64,000 nucleotides of DNA from CAWBRT01 sp963832365. GTDB lineage: Bacteria; Acidobacteriota; Terriglobia; Terriglobales; Acidobacteriaceae. Position numbers and translations under genes: made by a program. The stretch is taken from assembly GCA_963832365.1 (NCBI GenBank), contig CAWHUL010000011.1, positions 1-64,000 on the forward strand, given 5' to 3'. Each line of letters opens with the position of its first letter. Position 1 is the stretch's first letter. A model generated the notes under the pieces. That model was given only the letters and a program-made list of their open reading frames with translations, was not told the origin of the DNA and searched no databases. This document shows positions 16,390 to 25,217 of this stretch, in pieces.

Positions 16390-17403
16390 ATGAGGTGGGT
16401 TAGAGCAAAGGTACTATTCTCGCCGTTGCCACAACCGCGGCATCGATGGGGAGCTTTTGCCACCAGTTTCGGTCTGCAGTCCACTGCGTTGGTTTTCCTG
16501 GCCCTTACCGCCAGCATCCCGGTGGTTCAACAACACTTTGATTACACGAAGCTGGTCCCTCCGCACGAGGCTATTGTGTGGCAGCAACCCGCCGCGGAAG
16601 AAATTGTCGTGGTGGCGCCTAAGCCCAAGCCACGGCCAGCGGTCACTCCTCGCCAAACAAAACCAGTGCTGTCTGCCCATGTTGCCGTGCCCACCCTGGA
16701 GGTTGCAACAAAGGCTTTGACTGAACCCAGGCCGGAGCCGGAGATCGTAGCCGTGCCGGTAGAGCCGCCGAAATTGCAGTGGTGGGTGCAGGCCAATAAT
16801 ATCGGCAGTTCGGCTACCCCAACCTTGCCGAAGATGGACCCCCGCAGGGTTCAGACCGGCGGGTTCGGCTACCCCAATGGTGTTCCGAGTCAGCCAAAAG
16901 CCGGCAAGGCGCCTAACATCGCCGCCATTGGCAGCTTTGAGCTTCCTGTCGGCCCCGGCTACGGGAATGGCACCGGAGGCGCAAGAGGTCGGCGCGGAGT
17001 AATTCCCAGCTCCGGGTTTGGCAATGGAATCGCAACTGAGGCACGCCCGCGGCCCCTGGGACATGGTGTCCATACGACGGGTTTCGAAGGACCGGTCATC
17101 GAGGCCAAGAGGTTGCCGGTGCCGCAAAAGCCGACCCTCGTGCCGCTTACGATCCGCGAGAAACCCAGCCCCGCATACACGCGTGAGGCTCGCGAGCTGC
17201 GCGTGGAAGGAGAAGTTCTGCTGGAGGTTTTGTTTACTTCCAACGGGCAAGTCCAAGTGCTGCGCCTGGTGCGCGGCCTGGGCCATGGTTTGGATGAATC
17301 TGCGGTGCGGGCGGCCGAGAAGATTCGTTTTTCACCCGCTCAGCGGGAAGGGCAAGCCGTCGATATCAGCGCCATCGTTCATATTGTCTTTCAGTTGTCG
17401 TGA
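16390..17403 (+). CDS. TonB-C domain envelope protein
   Basis: 337 residues from the ATG at 16390; GAGGG six bases upstream decides it over the ATG at 16384. One membrane helix follows a short basic N-terminus (FATSFGLQSTALVFLAL). A Pro-rich periplasmic linker (PKPKPRPAV, EPRPEPEIVAVP) and a Gly-rich middle lead to a TonB C-terminal domain from residue 250: KPSPAYTREARELRVEG, EVLLEVLFTSNGQVQVL, GLDESAVRAAEKIRF. The layout is that of TonB, but no ExbB/ExbD neighbours are present, so it may instead be one of the many TonB-C proteins of Acidobacteria. Converges with the phospholipase gene. Confidence 0.85.
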   Translation: MRWVRAKVLFSPLPQPRHRWGAFATSFGLQSTALVFLALTASIPVVQQHFDYTKLVPPHEAIVWQQPAAEEIVVVAPKPKPRPAVTPRQTKPVLSAHVAVPTLEVATKALTEPRPEPEIVAVPVEPPKLQWWVQANNIGSSATPTLPKMDPRRVQTGGFGYPNGVPSQPKAGKAPNIAAIGSFELPVGPGYGNGTGGARGRRGVIPSSGFGNGIATEARPRPLGHGVHTTGFEGPVIEAKRLPVPQKPTLVPLTIREKPSPAYTREARELRVEGEVLLEVLFTSNGQVQVLRLVRGLGHGLDESAVRAAEKIRFSPAQREGQAVDISAIVHIVFQLS

Positions 17404-17424
17404 AAGGCTGGCGTTGTCGGGCGC

Positions 17425-18453
17425 TCAGTTCCCAGTCTTCTTTTCCCGTTCATAGTATAGAGAACTCAGGGCCGGGTAGCCGATCCTGAGCGGAATTAGC
17501 TGTAACTGCATTGCCAGGGTCTGCTCATTCTGTTTTTCCGGCTGCTGATCAAAGAACGTCAAGAGCGCATGGCGCAAGGGCCGGTCCACGCTCGCGAAAT
17601 TGTTTGCTCCAAGTTTGTAAACCAACTGGGTGTAGGTTTCGTCAGCCAGCGAATACTCGCCTGGCGCGGTTGCGGAGCCAGTGTCCAAATCCATGTCGCG
17701 CAGGGCGAGAGTTCGCGAGCGCACATCGCGGAGCAACTTGCGATAGTAGTCGACGGTTGCGTTCACGCTCTCGAAATAGAGCTTTTCCGTGGCAGGAGTG
17801 GGGTCTTTATAGGCGAGCCCGCGAAGTGGGCCGACCTTGGGAACGAATCGCAGGATGAATCCCAGCACGCGCGCCCCGACGCCGGGCTTTTCGCTGCGAT
17901 AATCCTTTCCCCATGTCCGTTCGTAATCGACACGGGACAAATTATAGAGAAACTTCTCTTTCGAAAAGCTGGGGTCTTCCGACACAAGCTGGTGTTTGCG
18001 GATGACGAGAGCCACTCTGGTCATTGCGGGTATCGTCTTGCTCACGGCGCGGCGATAGGTCCCAATGGCGAGGTTTTCGTGCGCCAACACCGAGTCTATC
18101 CGTATCCGGTAGGTGTCGAAAAAGGCGCGCTCCAGAGCAGGCTTGGCGACCTGGAAGCCGATGAAGTCGTGATAGCTTTGCGGCGCATATCGATGGGTCG
18201 CCACCTGGACCACGTCGAAGCCAAATTCGGTCTTCAGGTGTTCGGGTTTGCCTTCCGCGTAAGTGACGACCGGTCCGTATTTCTTGCGCAGCTTCGGGTA
18301 CTCAATCGGCACCGCACGGTTAACCGCCGCCGGATGGCCGACAATGTCGGAGGCGTAGTGCGACATGGCGCCCAAGGCAAAGGCAAATTCATTCAGATTG
18401 GTGGCTTCGGCGATCAGGTTTTCGACGAACGTCCCGGTGCGAACGTAATGCAC
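17425..18453 (-). pseudogene. Zinc-dependent phospholipase C-like protein, 3' part (split by IS630)
   Basis: 342 residues continuing the reading frame of 19571-19828 across the insertion. VHYVRTGTFVENLI, then GAMSHYASDIVGHPAAV, carry His and Asp residues typical of zinc ligands in the Zn-dependent phospholipase C family (PF00882). The rest (YRIRIDSVLAHENLAIG, a charged helical C-terminus) is as in acidobacterial homologues. Joining both parts gives about 428 residues with the restored codons S-D-L-V-H-Y. As read the gene is inactivated by the transposon. Confidence 0.75.
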
Positions 18454-18455
18454 TA

Positions 18456-19567
18456 GTATCTAGTTGCATAAATGAGCGAACGGTGTATAGTGCTGAACAT
18501 GAAAGCTCGCACGATTACACTCAAGCCGGAAGAGCAGGCTAATTTGGAGTTGGTAGTGCGGCGAGCCACGAGCACGGCGCGGGATGTGTTTCGCGCCGGG
18601 ATGATCTTGCAGGCGGCGGCAGGAGCCAGCAACGAGCAAATCGCGGCTACGATGAAGACGCGTCCGGCCACCGCGAGCAAGTGGCGCGGCCGATTTCTGC
18701 GCCACCGCTTGCAGGGACTGCAGGATGCACCGCGTTCGGGCAAGCCGGCCATCTATGACCAGAACAGCGAGCGGCGCATCCTGGCGCAACTGGATCGGCT
18801 GCCGCCGTCGGGCTTTGCCCGCTGGAATGGGGCCATGCTGGCAGCGGCCCTGAAGGACATCTCCGACGATCAGATTTGGCGGGTCCTGCGCAAACATGGG
18901 ATTTCCCTCGAACGTCGCCACAGTTGGTGCGTCTCCACCGATCCCTGCTTTGCCCAGAAGGCGGCCGACGTGGTCGGGCTGTACTTGAATCCGCCGGAGA
19001 ATGCGCTGGTGTTGAGCGTGGATGAAAAGCCTCACATCCAGGCCCTGGAGCGGGCGCAGGGCTGGCTGAAACTGCCCAACGGCAAGGCGCTCACCGGTTT
19101 TCAGCACGACTACAAGCGGCACGGCACCACCACCCTGTTTGCCGCGCTGGAGGTGGCCACCGGTCTGGTGAAAGGCAATCACTACCCGCGCCGCCGTCGG
19201 GTGGAGTTTCTCGACTTTATGAACCGCATCGTGACCGAGCACCCAGCTCGCCAGATCCATGTCATCCTCGACAACCTGAACACCCACAAACCCAAGCAGG
19301 ACCGCTGGCTGGCGCGGCACCCGAACGTGCATCTTCATTACACACCTACCCACGCCTCGTGGATGAATCAGGTGGAAATCTGGTTTTCGATCTTGCAGAG
19401 CCACTCTCTGGCCGGTGCCAGCTTCACCAGCCCCGGCCAGCTGAGAAAACACATGGACGCGTTCATCGCCGCCTACAACCAAACCGCCCACCCCTTCGAG
19501 TGGAAGAAACAGGTGGTCTTTCAGAAACACCCCAAAGCATCGTACGCTAACTTATGCGGCTAGATAC
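18456..19567 (+). mobile_element. IS630-family insertion sequence
   Basis: 1112 bp with imperfect terminal inverted repeats: 19 of the first 23 bases match (GTATCTAG..GCATAA....AGCG at the left, its complement at the right). TA dinucleotides flank both ends, within CTAG on each side, as expected for the TA target duplication of IS630 elements. Removing the element and one TA rejoins the phospholipase frame exactly. Confidence 0.92.
18499..19563 (+). CDS. IS630-family transposase
   Basis: 354 residues from the ATG at 18499 (MKARTITLKPEEQ). The N-terminal third is a helix-turn-helix region (GASNEQIAATMKTRPATASK) followed by a winged part. The DDE catalytic domain is complete: VLSVDEKPHIQALE (first Asp), HVILDNLNTHKPK (second Asp) and YTPTHASWMNQVEIWF (Glu). 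Length and motifs are normal, so it is probably active. It lies antisense to the phospholipase gene it interrupts. Confidence 0.95.
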   Translation: MKARTITLKPEEQANLELVVRRATSTARDVFRAGMILQAAAGASNEQIAATMKTRPATASKWRGRFLRHRLQGLQDAPRSGKPAIYDQNSERRILAQLDRLPPSGFARWNGAMLAAALKDISDDQIWRVLRKHGISLERRHSWCVSTDPCFAQKAADVVGLYLNPPENALVLSVDEKPHIQALERAQGWLKLPNGKALTGFQHDYKRHGTTTLFAALEVATGLVKGNHYPRRRRVEFLDFMNRIVTEHPARQIHVILDNLNTHKPKQDRWLARHPNVHLHYTPTHASWMNQVEIWFSILQSHSLAGASFTSPGQLRKHMDAFIAAYNQTAHPFEWKKQVVFQKHPKASYANLCG

Positions 19568-19570
19568 TAG

Positions 19571-19828
19571 GTCGCTGAAGAAGTCGCTGCCAAACGGGTA
19601 GTAGCCAAGATCCTGTATGACTGCGCCGCCGTAGGCGTAAGCATGGGCTTCACGCAGTTGCTGCTCGGACGCGTCCGGAAACCGTTCCATGAGAAGCGGC
19701 TTGATATCCGTGTTCCATAGCAGGTCGACGAGTTCCTCGTGGGTGAGAACTGAGTAGGCAGTACAGCGCGCGCTCAGCCCAAACAGCAGCGCGCACACGC
19801 AGCAGAGACTCGAAAACCGTTTCGTCAC
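19571..19828 (-). pseudogene. Zinc-dependent phospholipase C-like protein, 5' part (split by IS630)
   Basis: About 86 codons from the ATG at 19828: signal peptide (MTKRFSSLCCVCALLFGL, cleavage near CTA-YS), then VLTHEELVDLLW and HAYAYGGAVIQDLGYYPFGS. The His residues and the GYYPFGS turn match the start of Zn-dependent phospholipase C-like proteins. The frame runs into the IS630 end after SDL and resumes at 18453. See the 3' part. Confidence 0.75.
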
Positions 19829-20157
19829 AGACTTTCACGCCCGCCGATAACTTGTGCGTAATGAGTTGCTACCGCGTCGCGGCGAGTTGCTTTTGCCGCG
19901 GTCCTGACTGCGGCGCCCGACTATTGTAACCCGAGCTGGCTCGGCTGCCCTGGCTCAGGGTAGACTCTTGTGAAATCGCTTTACTGGAAAATCGCCGGCC
20001 TTATACTGTCTTACATCGCTGAACACGTGCTCGGTTTGCCGGGATCTTTCTGATGCTGCCTCTGGAAAAGATTAAGGCGGGCTCAATCGAGCAGGTGGAA
20101 AATGAAGTGGGCTCTGCAAGAAGAGAGGCAGCAAAGAAGACTTAAGTCGCCGAGTTT

Positions 20158-20234
20158 GGCCCCGTAGCTCAACTGGATAGAGCATCAGACTTCGGATCTG
20201 AGGGTTGGGGGTTCGAATCCCTCCGGGGTCGCCA
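20158..20234 (+). tRNA. tRNA-Arg(TCG)
   Basis: Full cloverleaf of 77 bases. Acceptor GGCCCCG pairs with CGGGGTC, discriminator G, encoded CCA. Anticodon stem TCAGA/TCTGA encloses loop CTTCGGA (anticodon TCG, reads CGA). T arm GGGGG-TTCGAAT-CCCTC. Confidence 0.93.
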
Positions 20235-20392
20235 CTCGTTGTTCGCGACCACCGGGCCATGACAGCCGTCACGCTCCTGTTCCTGACATTGCATTGCGCG
20301 GTCTTGGCTTGGCCAAGAAGCAAGAAGTTCCAGACCCATTTGAGCAGGTGATCGGGCTTTCCTACTGAAATAAACCGAAGAAGGAGAACACA

Positions 20393-20923
20393 ATGTCGCT
20401 GATACGAGTTGTCGCTGTTGCAATGCTTTGCGCTGCCTTGCTCGTTGCCAGTCCGCTTTGTGCGTAACAGGCCCCGCCGCCCAATCCGCTTGATGCCGTA
20501 CCGGACAAGATGCCGTTCAATGTTCCCTATGGTCCACCGATAAACCTTGAGCGCGCCCAGGCGCTTATTCGTACTGCGGTCGCTGAGGCCAATAAACACG
20601 ATTGGAAGATGAACGTCGCAGTCGTCGACTCCGGCGGCAACCTCGTTGCCTTCGGGCGTATGGACGGAGCACAGCTTGCCTCGATCCAGATTTCGGAACA
20701 TAAGGCGCGCTATGCGGCGACTTGGCGGCGCGAGAGCAAGGTCGCTGAAGGCGCTATCCAGGGCGGAATGAACTATCTGATTACGCTTGATGGAGTTATC
20801 GCCTCTCGCGGAGGAATTCCAGTCGTCGAGGGCGGCAAACTCATCGGCGCAATCGGTTGTTCGGGCGGCACGGGCGCACAGGATGAGGTGTGCTGCAAGG
20901 CAGCGGTTGCGACCATTAAGTAG
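20393..20923 (+). pseudogene. Secreted HbpS/GlcG-type protein with an in-frame TAA after the signal peptide
   Basis: AAGGAG at 20381-20386 precedes the ATG at 20393. Codons 1-24 give a clean signal peptide (MSLIRVVAVAMLCAALLVAS then PLCA). Codon 25 is TAA (20465-20467), and the same frame then runs on unbroken as QAPPPNPLDAVPDKMPF and a full HbpS/GlcG (DUF336) domain: RAQALIRTAVAEANKH, VAVVDSGGNLVAFGRMDGA, GGIPVVEGGKLIGAIGCSGG. Such proteins bind haem or small ligands in the periplasm. An internal ATG at 20510 could yield a cytoplasmic form. A perfect hairpin follows the stop. Confidence 0.8.
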
Positions 20924-20943
20924 TGGTGTCAGCCTTTACGGGC

Positions 20944-20977
20944 GGCGAGTCGAAGGACTGAATTCCTTCGACTCGCC
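20944..20977. terminator. Bidirectional terminator-like hairpin between convergent genes
   Basis: GGCGAGTCGAAGGA and TCCTTCGACTCGCC form a perfect 14 bp stem with a 6-base loop. It lies between the HbpS-type gene (+) and the beta-propeller gene (-), 21 bases from the latter's stop. Confidence 0.65.
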
Positions 20978-20998
20978 ACCAACGATCGTCCCGTACAA

Positions 20999-22102
20999 TT
21001 ACTTCGATTTCGATCCGGCCGGCTCGAGGATCAACTTCTGCACTCGCCAGTTCAGCAGTTCGCCAACGTAGAGTTCATTTTCCGATGGGCAGGCGATTTC
21101 GTGAACCCATCCGAATTGCTTGAGCTGCCTTCCTGACTGCCCGAGCACGCCGAGCACTTTGCCCTCCAGGGAAAGTTTGTAGATTCGCCCCGGATAGGCG
21201 TCAGAGGCAAACAACACTTGATTTGGCGGAGGCGTGATGCAAACCGTCCACGGCGAACCAGGCGCGAAAGTTCCTTGCACGTCAGCCTTGGGCTTATTCC
21301 CGATCACGGGGCGAGTGTCCGGAGGAAAGGGAACATCGATGCGGAATTGGCGAAGGAACTTGCCTTCCGTATCGAAGACCTGGATACGCCCATTGCCTCG
21401 GTCCGCGACATAGATGTTGTTCTGCGCATCGGAAGCTATGCTATGGGGAGTATTCAGTTGCCCAGGTTGATTGCCGGGTTCCCCCCAGGACTTGATCCAG
21501 TTTCCGTCTTTGTCGACTTTGGCGATCCGTGAGTTGATGTAGCCGTCGCTGATGTAGGTGTTGCCTGCGGAGTCCCATGTCACGTCGGTGACCTGCCTGA
21601 ACATGCCGTCAACAGGCGGCAAGGGAGGTTTGGGGTGCTTAAGCGGTTCGGTCCCTTCGTCGGATGCTTCCTGCTTGCGCCCGAAAACCATCGCGACACG
21701 GCCTTCCGGATTGAACTTGATAACCATGTCCGAGCCCTTGTCGGTGACCCACACGTTGTCATTTCGATCTACCTTCACGTCATGTGCAAATGACCAGGCA
21801 TAGAGGTTATGGCCGATTTCACGGATGAATTTGCCGTCCGAGGCAAACTCCAGCAGTTGCGCGCCGGCCGCTGAATAAGCGGGCCCCGTCGTGTTGCCAC
21901 GATGGAATACAAAAACGTGTCCCTTGGAGTTGACGGCTACGCCGGAGACTTCACCGAGATACATGTTGGGCGGCAACTTCAGGAAATCGGGAACCGACCG
22001 GTACGGAATTTCGGGGACTGAGGAGCTTTGCGCCAAGGTGGACCCAGCCAACGCCAGGACCAGCACAAGCAGAATGGTCACAACGGGAACCAGACGTTTC
22101 AT
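20999..22102 (-). CDS. Secreted NHL-repeat six-bladed beta-propeller protein
   Basis: 367 residues with signal peptide (MKRLVPVVTILLVLVLALAG, cleavage near LAQ-SS). NHL-type blades recur: NVWVTDKGSDMVIKFNPEG, NTYISDGYINSRIAKVDKDG, NIYVADRGNGRIQVFDTEG, VLFASDAYPGRIYKLSLEG, ELYVGELLNWRVQKL. The arrangement resembles peptidyl-alpha-hydroxyglycine amidating lyase-like proteins, which Acidobacteria carry in numbers. Probably a periplasmic binding or lyase-like protein; substrate unknown. Monocistronic by position. Confidence 0.85.
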   Translation of the reverse strand: MKRLVPVVTILLVLVLALAGSTLAQSSSVPEIPYRSVPDFLKLPPNMYLGEVSGVAVNSKGHVFVFHRGNTTGPAYSAAGAQLLEFASDGKFIREIGHNLYAWSFAHDVKVDRNDNVWVTDKGSDMVIKFNPEGRVAMVFGRKQEASDEGTEPLKHPKPPLPPVDGMFRQVTDVTWDSAGNTYISDGYINSRIAKVDKDGNWIKSWGEPGNQPGQLNTPHSIASDAQNNIYVADRGNGRIQVFDTEGKFLRQFRIDVPFPPDTRPVIGNKPKADVQGTFAPGSPWTVCITPPPNQVLFASDAYPGRIYKLSLEGKVLGVLGQSGRQLKQFGWVHEIACPSENELYVGELLNWRVQKLILEPAGSKSK

Positions 22103-22312
22103 TCGTGATCTCCTTCCACAGCTCTAAATCGCTTGCAACATACTGGCTAAGAAGCGGTTTTGAAAGGCGAAGCTGCCCCAGAGACGATCCGGTCGGCTGC
22201 GTTCGTCCGCGCAGCTAAGGGAAAGGCAGGTAAAGCTTATTTCTATGGCTCCAGGGCCATGTTTTAGCTACGGTTCCGCAGCATTTCGGGTTAGGCTATC
22301 TCTAGCACAATT

Positions 22313-22687
22313 ATGCAAACCGTTCGGTTCACCTTCGTCAACCATGAGAGCCTTCACCTTGGCGCTGTCAACACAGCCAGAGACAAGGCATTCCTCGCGG
22401 TCATCGTTTTCGATGCTGAAGACGGCGAAAAGAAAGTCATCTCTTCCAGCGTCGTTTCCGTAAGCGTTTCGGCGATGAAACGGATATCCCAGCAGGGCTT
22501 TGGCGAATGCACGCTGGATGAACAGCCGCTGCTCAAGGCAGTCGTCATTGAGCATTTCCGGCGTGAGGACGAGCGCGTTCGGGCGGCGCTGAACGGGCAC
22601 GAAATGGATTACTTTAATAATGGCGCGGGTCTCAGGACACCCAGCGAACAGACGACTGCGCCATCCAAGCCATTCCTGGTGCAATAG
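22313..22687 (+). CDS. Uncertain hypothetical ORF
   Basis: 124 residues starting MQTVRFTFVNHESLHLG. An overlapping minus-strand ORF (22268-22684) is almost as long and neither is recognisable. The plus strand is slightly preferred for its even mix of residues (LAVIVFDAEDGEKK). No strong ribosome site. Confidence 0.3.
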   Translation: MQTVRFTFVNHESLHLGAVNTARDKAFLAVIVFDAEDGEKKVISSSVVSVSVSAMKRISQQGFGECTLDEQPLLKAVVIEHFRREDERVRAALNGHEMDYFNNGAGLRTPSEQTTAPSKPFLVQ

Positions 22688-22725
22688 CGCAACCTCGCAA
22701 CGCCCGCAATTTGCAGGAAAGACGA

Positions 22726-23556
22726 ATGCAAAGCCCTCGTTGCTTCAAAGTCGCTGTCCATGTAGCTGTGGTTGTCAGCGTGGCGTCCATTTTCTGTTTG
22801 GCGGTCCGCGCTGCCGTACAACCCTATCCACTCGAATCGCCTGTTCCGGGGACGCAGGCCGCAACCGCCGGCACGCCCGACATGACAGCCGAAGAGATTG
22901 TCACCCGTTTGGTACAGGCCAACGAGCAGCGGGCGCGCAACCTCCGGGGTTTCACCGGCCGGCGTATCTATCACCTGGACTACCAGGGCTTTCCCGGGCA
23001 CCAGGAAGCCAACATGATCGTAATGGCCCGCTACTCGGCTCCGGACACGAAGAGTTTCGACATCATCTCGCAATCGGGCTCAAAGTTGCTCCAGAGTCGT
23101 GTGCTAAAGAGGCTGCTGGAAAGCGAAAAGGACGCCGCCGCCAATCAGCGCAATACAGCGCTAACACGCGATAACTACAAATTTGAGCTATTGGGAACAA
23201 AGGCCAGCCAGCACGGCGGCTGCTACCGTTTGCGGGCAGATCCGGTGCGAAATGACAAATACTTGTTTCGCGGCGAAATATGCGTAAATGGAACTGATTT
23301 TGCCGTGGAATCGATCGATGCGGAGCCGGCAAGAAACCCTTCTTTCTGGATTAAAAAGACCCGCATAGAGCATCGCTATGAAAAGGTCGGCGATTTCTGG
23401 TTACCTGCTTCTAACAAGTCAGTTACCACCGTCCTGATCGGCGGCACGGCTACGCTCACCATTCAGTACACGGATTACAAGCTGGATGCCGGGCAGTTGG
23501 CTGCGGATAGGGCCATCGGGCGTTTCGGGTCCAAACTTCTCAGCCCCAGTTTCTAG
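22726..23556 (+). CDS. Exported LolA-like/outer-membrane lipoprotein-sorting fold protein
   Basis: 276 residues from the ATG at 22726 with AGGAAA six bases upstream. A signal peptide (VAVHVAVVVSVASIF, CLAVRAA) precedes a conserved-looking start MTAEEIVTRLVQANEQRA. The mature part alternates beta strands (FTGRRIYHLDY, NKSVTTVLIGGTATLTIQY), as in LolA-like outer-membrane lipoprotein sorting domains. It contains no lipobox, so is probably periplasmic. DUF3300 and FecR genes follow on the same strand. Confidence 0.65.
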   Translation: MQSPRCFKVAVHVAVVVSVASIFCLAVRAAVQPYPLESPVPGTQAATAGTPDMTAEEIVTRLVQANEQRARNLRGFTGRRIYHLDYQGFPGHQEANMIVMARYSAPDTKSFDIISQSGSKLLQSRVLKRLLESEKDAAANQRNTALTRDNYKFELLGTKASQHGGCYRLRADPVRNDKYLFRGEICVNGTDFAVESIDAEPARNPSFWIKKTRIEHRYEKVGDFWLPASNKSVTTVLIGGTATLTIQYTDYKLDAGQLAADRAIGRFGSKLLSPSF

Positions 23557-23731
23557 TGGACAGCAGCTTTCTGCCCTGAGACTTTTGTGCCCTGAAACCC
23601 GCACGATCCCCCGAAAATCGCGCACCCGCTTTGCGGGAATGGGCGCCAAACGTATTCCGCGAAACTCCGCATCCTCAACTGGGTTTGTATGGACGAGTTG
23701 GGAAATGTGCAGGCGTTTGAAGGTGGAATCT

Positions 23732-25174
23732 ATGAAATTCGATAAAAATACGAAAAGTGCCCGATGGTTGAGAGAGATGTTGCACGAAATTTTTCAACCC
23801 GGGCAGGATGCCCAATCCACGGGGCGAAGAATTGGCCAATGGACTCGGCAGGGGCTGGCAGTCGTGCTCAGCACGCTGATGATCCTGATTCCGATGATGC
23901 AGGGCGAGGCCTTTGCGCAATCCGTGCCAATGCCCCCCGGCGACGGACAATCCAATTCTGGATTGGATGATGGCCAGCCTGTGCCGCAGGAGCAACCGGT
24001 GGTGCCGCAGGGGCAGCCCTTGTCAACTGAGCAATTGAACCAATTGGTGGCGCCGATTGCGCTCTATCCCGACGCCCTGGTAGCGCAGGTTCTTGCAGCC
24101 GCAACGTATCCGACTCAAGTAGTGGAGGCAGATCGCTGGAGGCAGGCGCAGGGCAGCGCCCCCGCGGATCAGATAGCCGCTGGTGCGGAAGCCAAGAACT
24201 GGGATCCGAGCGTGAAGGCGTTGACGGCATTTCCGTCGGTACTTGCGCAGATGGACCGCAACCTTCAGTGGACAACGGACCTGGGCAATGCCTATTACAA
24301 CCAGCCACAGGACGTGATGGATTCGGTGCAGAAGATGCGCCAGAAGGCACAGACTGCAGGTCAGTTGCGGAGCACGCCGCAGCAGACGGTGTCCAACGCG
24401 GACGGCGCGATTACGATTGCGCCAGCCAACCCCACCGTGGTCTACGTTCCGGTGTATAACCCCTGGACGGTTTATGGATCGCCGTTCCCAATTTATCCGG
24501 GCTATTACTATCCTCCGCCGCCGGGAGTTTTTTGGGGTGGATTAGCGATCGGCTTTGGAGTTGGGATTGCTGTCGGCCTCTTCGCGCCTTGGGGCTGGGG
24601 CTGGGGCCACTGGGCGTGCGGATGGGGGCCTCGATGGGGCGGCCACGGGGTCTACTATAACCACGCCACTTACGTCACCCGCAGCACGACAGTGGTCAAC
24701 CGCGGACTCAATCGCCCGGGCGGCCCGCCTCGAACCTTTGGGGCGCGGGGAGCTTACGCGCGGCCCGGTGGATTCAACCATGCTGCTGTCAACCGGCCTG
24801 GCAGTCCGGGAGCAAGGGCATCGGTAAATAGTGGTTCAGTTCCCAGGCCGAACGGGAATGTTGTTAATCACTCGAGTCCGGGAGCAAGGGCATCGGTAAA
24901 TCATGGGTCAGTTCCCAGGCCGAGCGGGAATGTTAGTCACTCGAGTCCGGCAGCAAACTCTTCACGGGGAACGGTCAATCATTCGTCAGTCCCCAGGCCG
25001 AACGGGAATGTTAGTCACTCGAGTCCGGGAGCAAGCGCTCCTCGGCCATCGGTGAATCATGGGTCAGCCCCCAGCTCGGGCGGCAGCCATCCGAGTGGTG
25101 GCGGTCATCCGAGGGGGCCATCCGAGTGGCGGCGGTCATCCGAGTGGTGGTGGTGGGCACAGCGGCGGGCATAA
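23732..25174 (+). CDS. DUF3300 domain protein with Gly/Ser/Pro repeat tail
   Basis: 480 residues from the ATG at 23732 (AAGGTGG upstream; the frame is open further up but without support). An N-terminal basic region and a hydrophobic helix (AVVLSTLMILIPMMQG, then EAFAQ) act as signal. The DUF3300 core is clear: LNQLVAPIALYPDALVAQVL, AATYPTQVVEADRW, NPTVVYVPVYNPWTVYG. Next come an aromatic/Gly-rich stretch and four imperfect repeats of about 24 residues (GARASVN, GSVPRPNGNV, HSSP). The last 20 residues turn Trp/Arg-rich; one base over, the sequence reads GHPSGGGHPSGGGGG to a TAG at 25179, so a base was probably lost in the GGGGG near 25115. Envelope protein of unknown role. Confidence 0.85.
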   Translation: MKFDKNTKSARWLREMLHEIFQPGQDAQSTGRRIGQWTRQGLAVVLSTLMILIPMMQGEAFAQSVPMPPGDGQSNSGLDDGQPVPQEQPVVPQGQPLSTEQLNQLVAPIALYPDALVAQVLAAATYPTQVVEADRWRQAQGSAPADQIAAGAEAKNWDPSVKALTAFPSVLAQMDRNLQWTTDLGNAYYNQPQDVMDSVQKMRQKAQTAGQLRSTPQQTVSNADGAITIAPANPTVVYVPVYNPWTVYGSPFPIYPGYYYPPPPGVFWGGLAIGFGVGIAVGLFAPWGWGWGHWACGWGPRWGGHGVYYNHATYVTRSTTVVNRGLNRPGGPPRTFGARGAYARPGGFNHAAVNRPGSPGARASVNSGSVPRPNGNVVNHSSPGARASVNHGSVPRPSGNVSHSSPAANSSRGTVNHSSVPRPNGNVSHSSPGASAPRPSVNHGSAPSSGGSHPSGGGHPRGPSEWRRSSEWWWWAQRRA

Positions 25175-25217
25175 AGGTTAGGTAACTTCGGGTTAATACA
25201 CCCGGGAGAGGTCCGGC

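Noticed and set aside
18460..19530. 356-codon minus-strand ORF
   Set aside because: Antisense of the IS630 transposase, whose DDE motifs are on the plus strand.
20169..20423. Minus-strand ORF across tRNA-Arg ending in RRDSNPQPSDPKSDALS
   Set aside because: This is the classic false ORF made by reading a tRNA gene backwards; no ribosome site.
22268..22684. 138-codon minus-strand ORF
   Set aside because: No recognisable sequence or ribosome site; competes with an equally weak plus-strand ORF.
24800..25060. Regular repeats that could suggest a CRISPR-like array
   Set aside because: They are in frame and encode the Gly/Ser/Pro tail of the DUF3300 protein; spacing and sequence vary as in coding repeats.
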